From Eubacterium sp. (GTDB taxonomy: Bacteria > Bacillota > Clostridia > Lachnospirales > Lachnospiraceae), in contig JAFSTZ010000007.1 in the NCBI GenBank assembly GCA_017445525.1, positions 1-7,362 on the forward strand: 7,362 nucleotides of DNA. The letters run 5' to 3'. Below are positions 6,619 through 7,362 of the stretch, in pieces. A program made the translations under genes and the position numbers. The first letter of the stretch is position 1. Each line of letters opens with the position of its first letter. Under the pieces are notes generated by a model that searched no databases, had not been told where the DNA came from, and saw only the letters and a list, made by a program, of their open reading frames with translations.

Positions 6619-7269
6619 TCAATCGACAAAATCCCTGTCGTCTTCCTCAACCTCCTCGATGACAGGTCCGATACCTACGGTGAGTGTGTAGATCAGGACG
6701 CAGATCGCAACCAAAAATGCAGTCAGATACGATGAAAACAGATAACCAAGTATCTGCTCCGGCTGATCCTTTACAAGCACGATCCCGTTTAACAGATAGT
6801 AGCCGCCGCAGAGGACTCCCATAACCGCAGCGAAGATGGTAAGAGGCTTGGCTCCTATCTTCTGATAGTATAAAAATACGATGACATAGCAAACCAGAAC
6901 TATACCGCAAAGAACCAGGATACTGAGCGCTTTGCCGTTCAATACGTTTGCCTGAGATATAAGTGCAGCCACGGAAGACAGCACCATAGCACCGATCCCG
7001 ACTGTCAGGGTCATCGATGCAGACTTGCCTTCGCGAAGCTTCTTTATCGACAAAAACAGACAAACCGCGCATATAAAGCTCATCGGCGCCGACAACAACC
7101 ATATCAATACCAGCATAGTGTCCATACCCGGCTGCTTTGCAAGCTCGATAAATGATAATACCGCCTGTCCGGTATCATACGCCGAGATAACCACAGTAAA
7201 TGTCAAAAGCATACGAAGCGGTGTCAAAAGTGATGTTCTCTCTATACGAATATCATCCGGTGAGTTCAT
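6619..7269 (-). CDS. Six-helix integral membrane protein of unknown function
   Basis: 216 residues with about six hydrophobic segments: 17-40, 52-76, 86-106, 114-136, 141-165 and 173-201. A short polar N-terminus (1-16) precedes them, and a very acidic tail (EEVEEDDRDFVD, 205-216) ends the protein. The basic loop KKLREGK (76-82) suggests one cytoplasmic side by the positive-inside rule. I do not recognise a family, catalytic motif or transporter signature. GGAGG (7278-7282) lies eight bases before the ATG, so the start is secure. It is the first gene after a consensus promoter and precedes ribD. That position would fit a flavin transporter, but RibU-type flavin carriers have motifs I do not see, so this is not claimed. 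Confidence 0.8.
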   Translation of the reverse strand: MNSPDDIRIERTSLLTPLRMLLTFTVVISAYDTGQAVLSFIELAKQPGMDTMLVLIWLLSAPMSFICAVCLFLSIKKLREGKSASMTLTVGIGAMVLSSVAALISQANVLNGKALSILVLCGIVLVCYVIVFLYYQKIGAKPLTIFAAVMGVLCGGYYLLNGIVLVKDQPEQILGYLFSSYLTAFLVAICVLIYTLTVGIGPVIEEVEEDDRDFVD

Positions 7270-7277
7270 GATTCAAT

Positions 7278-7282
7278 CCTCC
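7278..7282 (-). promoter_or_regulatory. Ribosome binding site of the membrane protein gene
   Basis: GGAGG on the minus strand, eight bases before the ATG at 7269. It lies within the short leader of about 28 bases that follows the predicted transcription start. Confidence 0.85.
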
Positions 7283-7286
7283 GATC

Positions 7287-7313
7287 ATACTATAATCCAT
7301 ACAATTATAGTAT
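7287..7313. promoter_or_regulatory. Operator-like inverted repeat over the operon promoter
   Basis: ATACTATAAT (7287-7296) and ATTATAGTAT (7304-7313) form a perfect 10-bp inverted repeat with a 7-base spacer. One arm covers the -10 box and the spacer falls on the predicted transcription start. That is where a dimeric repressor would block RNA polymerase. Part of the symmetry could arise because both arms contain a -10-like TATAAT sequence. The regulator is unknown. Confidence 0.5.
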
Positions 7314-7332
7314 AATTCGGTTCACATGTCAA
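7304..7332 (-). promoter_or_regulatory. Consensus sigma-A promoter for the membrane protein-ribD-phosphatase operon
   Basis: On the minus strand TTGACA (7327-7332) and TATAAT (7304-7309) are both perfect and separated by exactly 17 bases. The predicted start is near 7297, leaving a leader of about 28 bases. A promoter this close to consensus is normally strong, which fits the presence of an overlapping operator-like palindrome to restrain it. Confidence 0.9.
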
Positions 7333-7362
7333 CCTTCGGTGAAGTTGAGGCTTACTGTCCCA

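Noticed and set aside
6647..7102. Minus-strand frame of 151 residues inside the membrane protein gene
   Set aside because: It is an out-of-frame shadow of the real gene; its composition is not that of a membrane or known soluble protein.

Overview
The window looks like chromosomal DNA from a Gram-positive anaerobe of the class Clostridia, most likely a Lachnospiraceae relative (Butyrivibrio/Coprococcus/Roseburia type). This rests on the AGGAGG-type ribosome binding sites, consensus TTGACA/TATAAT promoters, AT-rich intergenic stretches and the protein families present. The genus is inference; no rRNA or marker gene is available to fix it. All five credible genes lie on the minus strand, so the order of transcription runs from high to low coordinates.

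Region 7362-3002 is a probable three-gene operon. A consensus sigma-A promoter (-35 at 7327-7332, -10 at 7304-7309, 17-nt spacer) overlaps a perfect 10-bp inverted repeat that looks like an operator. It drives a six-helix membrane protein of unknown function (7269-6619). Next is ribD, the bifunctional riboflavin deaminase/reductase (6525-5164), swollen by low-complexity insertions. Last is a large membrane-anchored Cache-HAMP-PP2C (SpoIIE/RsbU-type) phosphatase (5146-3005), whose ribosome binding site overlaps the ribD stop. The operon ends in a perfect 15-bp inverted repeat followed by seven T's on the minus strand.

Region 2940-1702 is a single gene with its own promoter (TTGTCA-17-TATACT at 2925-2897). 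It encodes a membrane-anchored cell-envelope protein with a LytR C-terminal domain and what seems to be a degenerate LCP domain. Region 1701-1462 is an AT-rich leader. Region 1461-349 encodes a MsmX/UgpC-type ATPase that powers sugar ABC importers, followed by a good intrinsic terminator (310-279).

The most unusual content is non-coding. A repeat family with inverted ends reading GTTACTATTCACGRCTG occurs in three of the intergenic spaces: a compact 59-bp copy used as a terminator (2943-3001), a 233-bp copy with elaborate nested palindromes (43-275), and a decayed half copy (1679-1699). Each lies on the 3' side of a minus-strand gene, two of them within a few bases of the stop codon. The genes do not form one obvious pathway: they cover sugar uptake, envelope maintenance, signal-dependent phosphatase output and flavin synthesis. 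The phosphatase has no visible anti-sigma-factor partner in the window.
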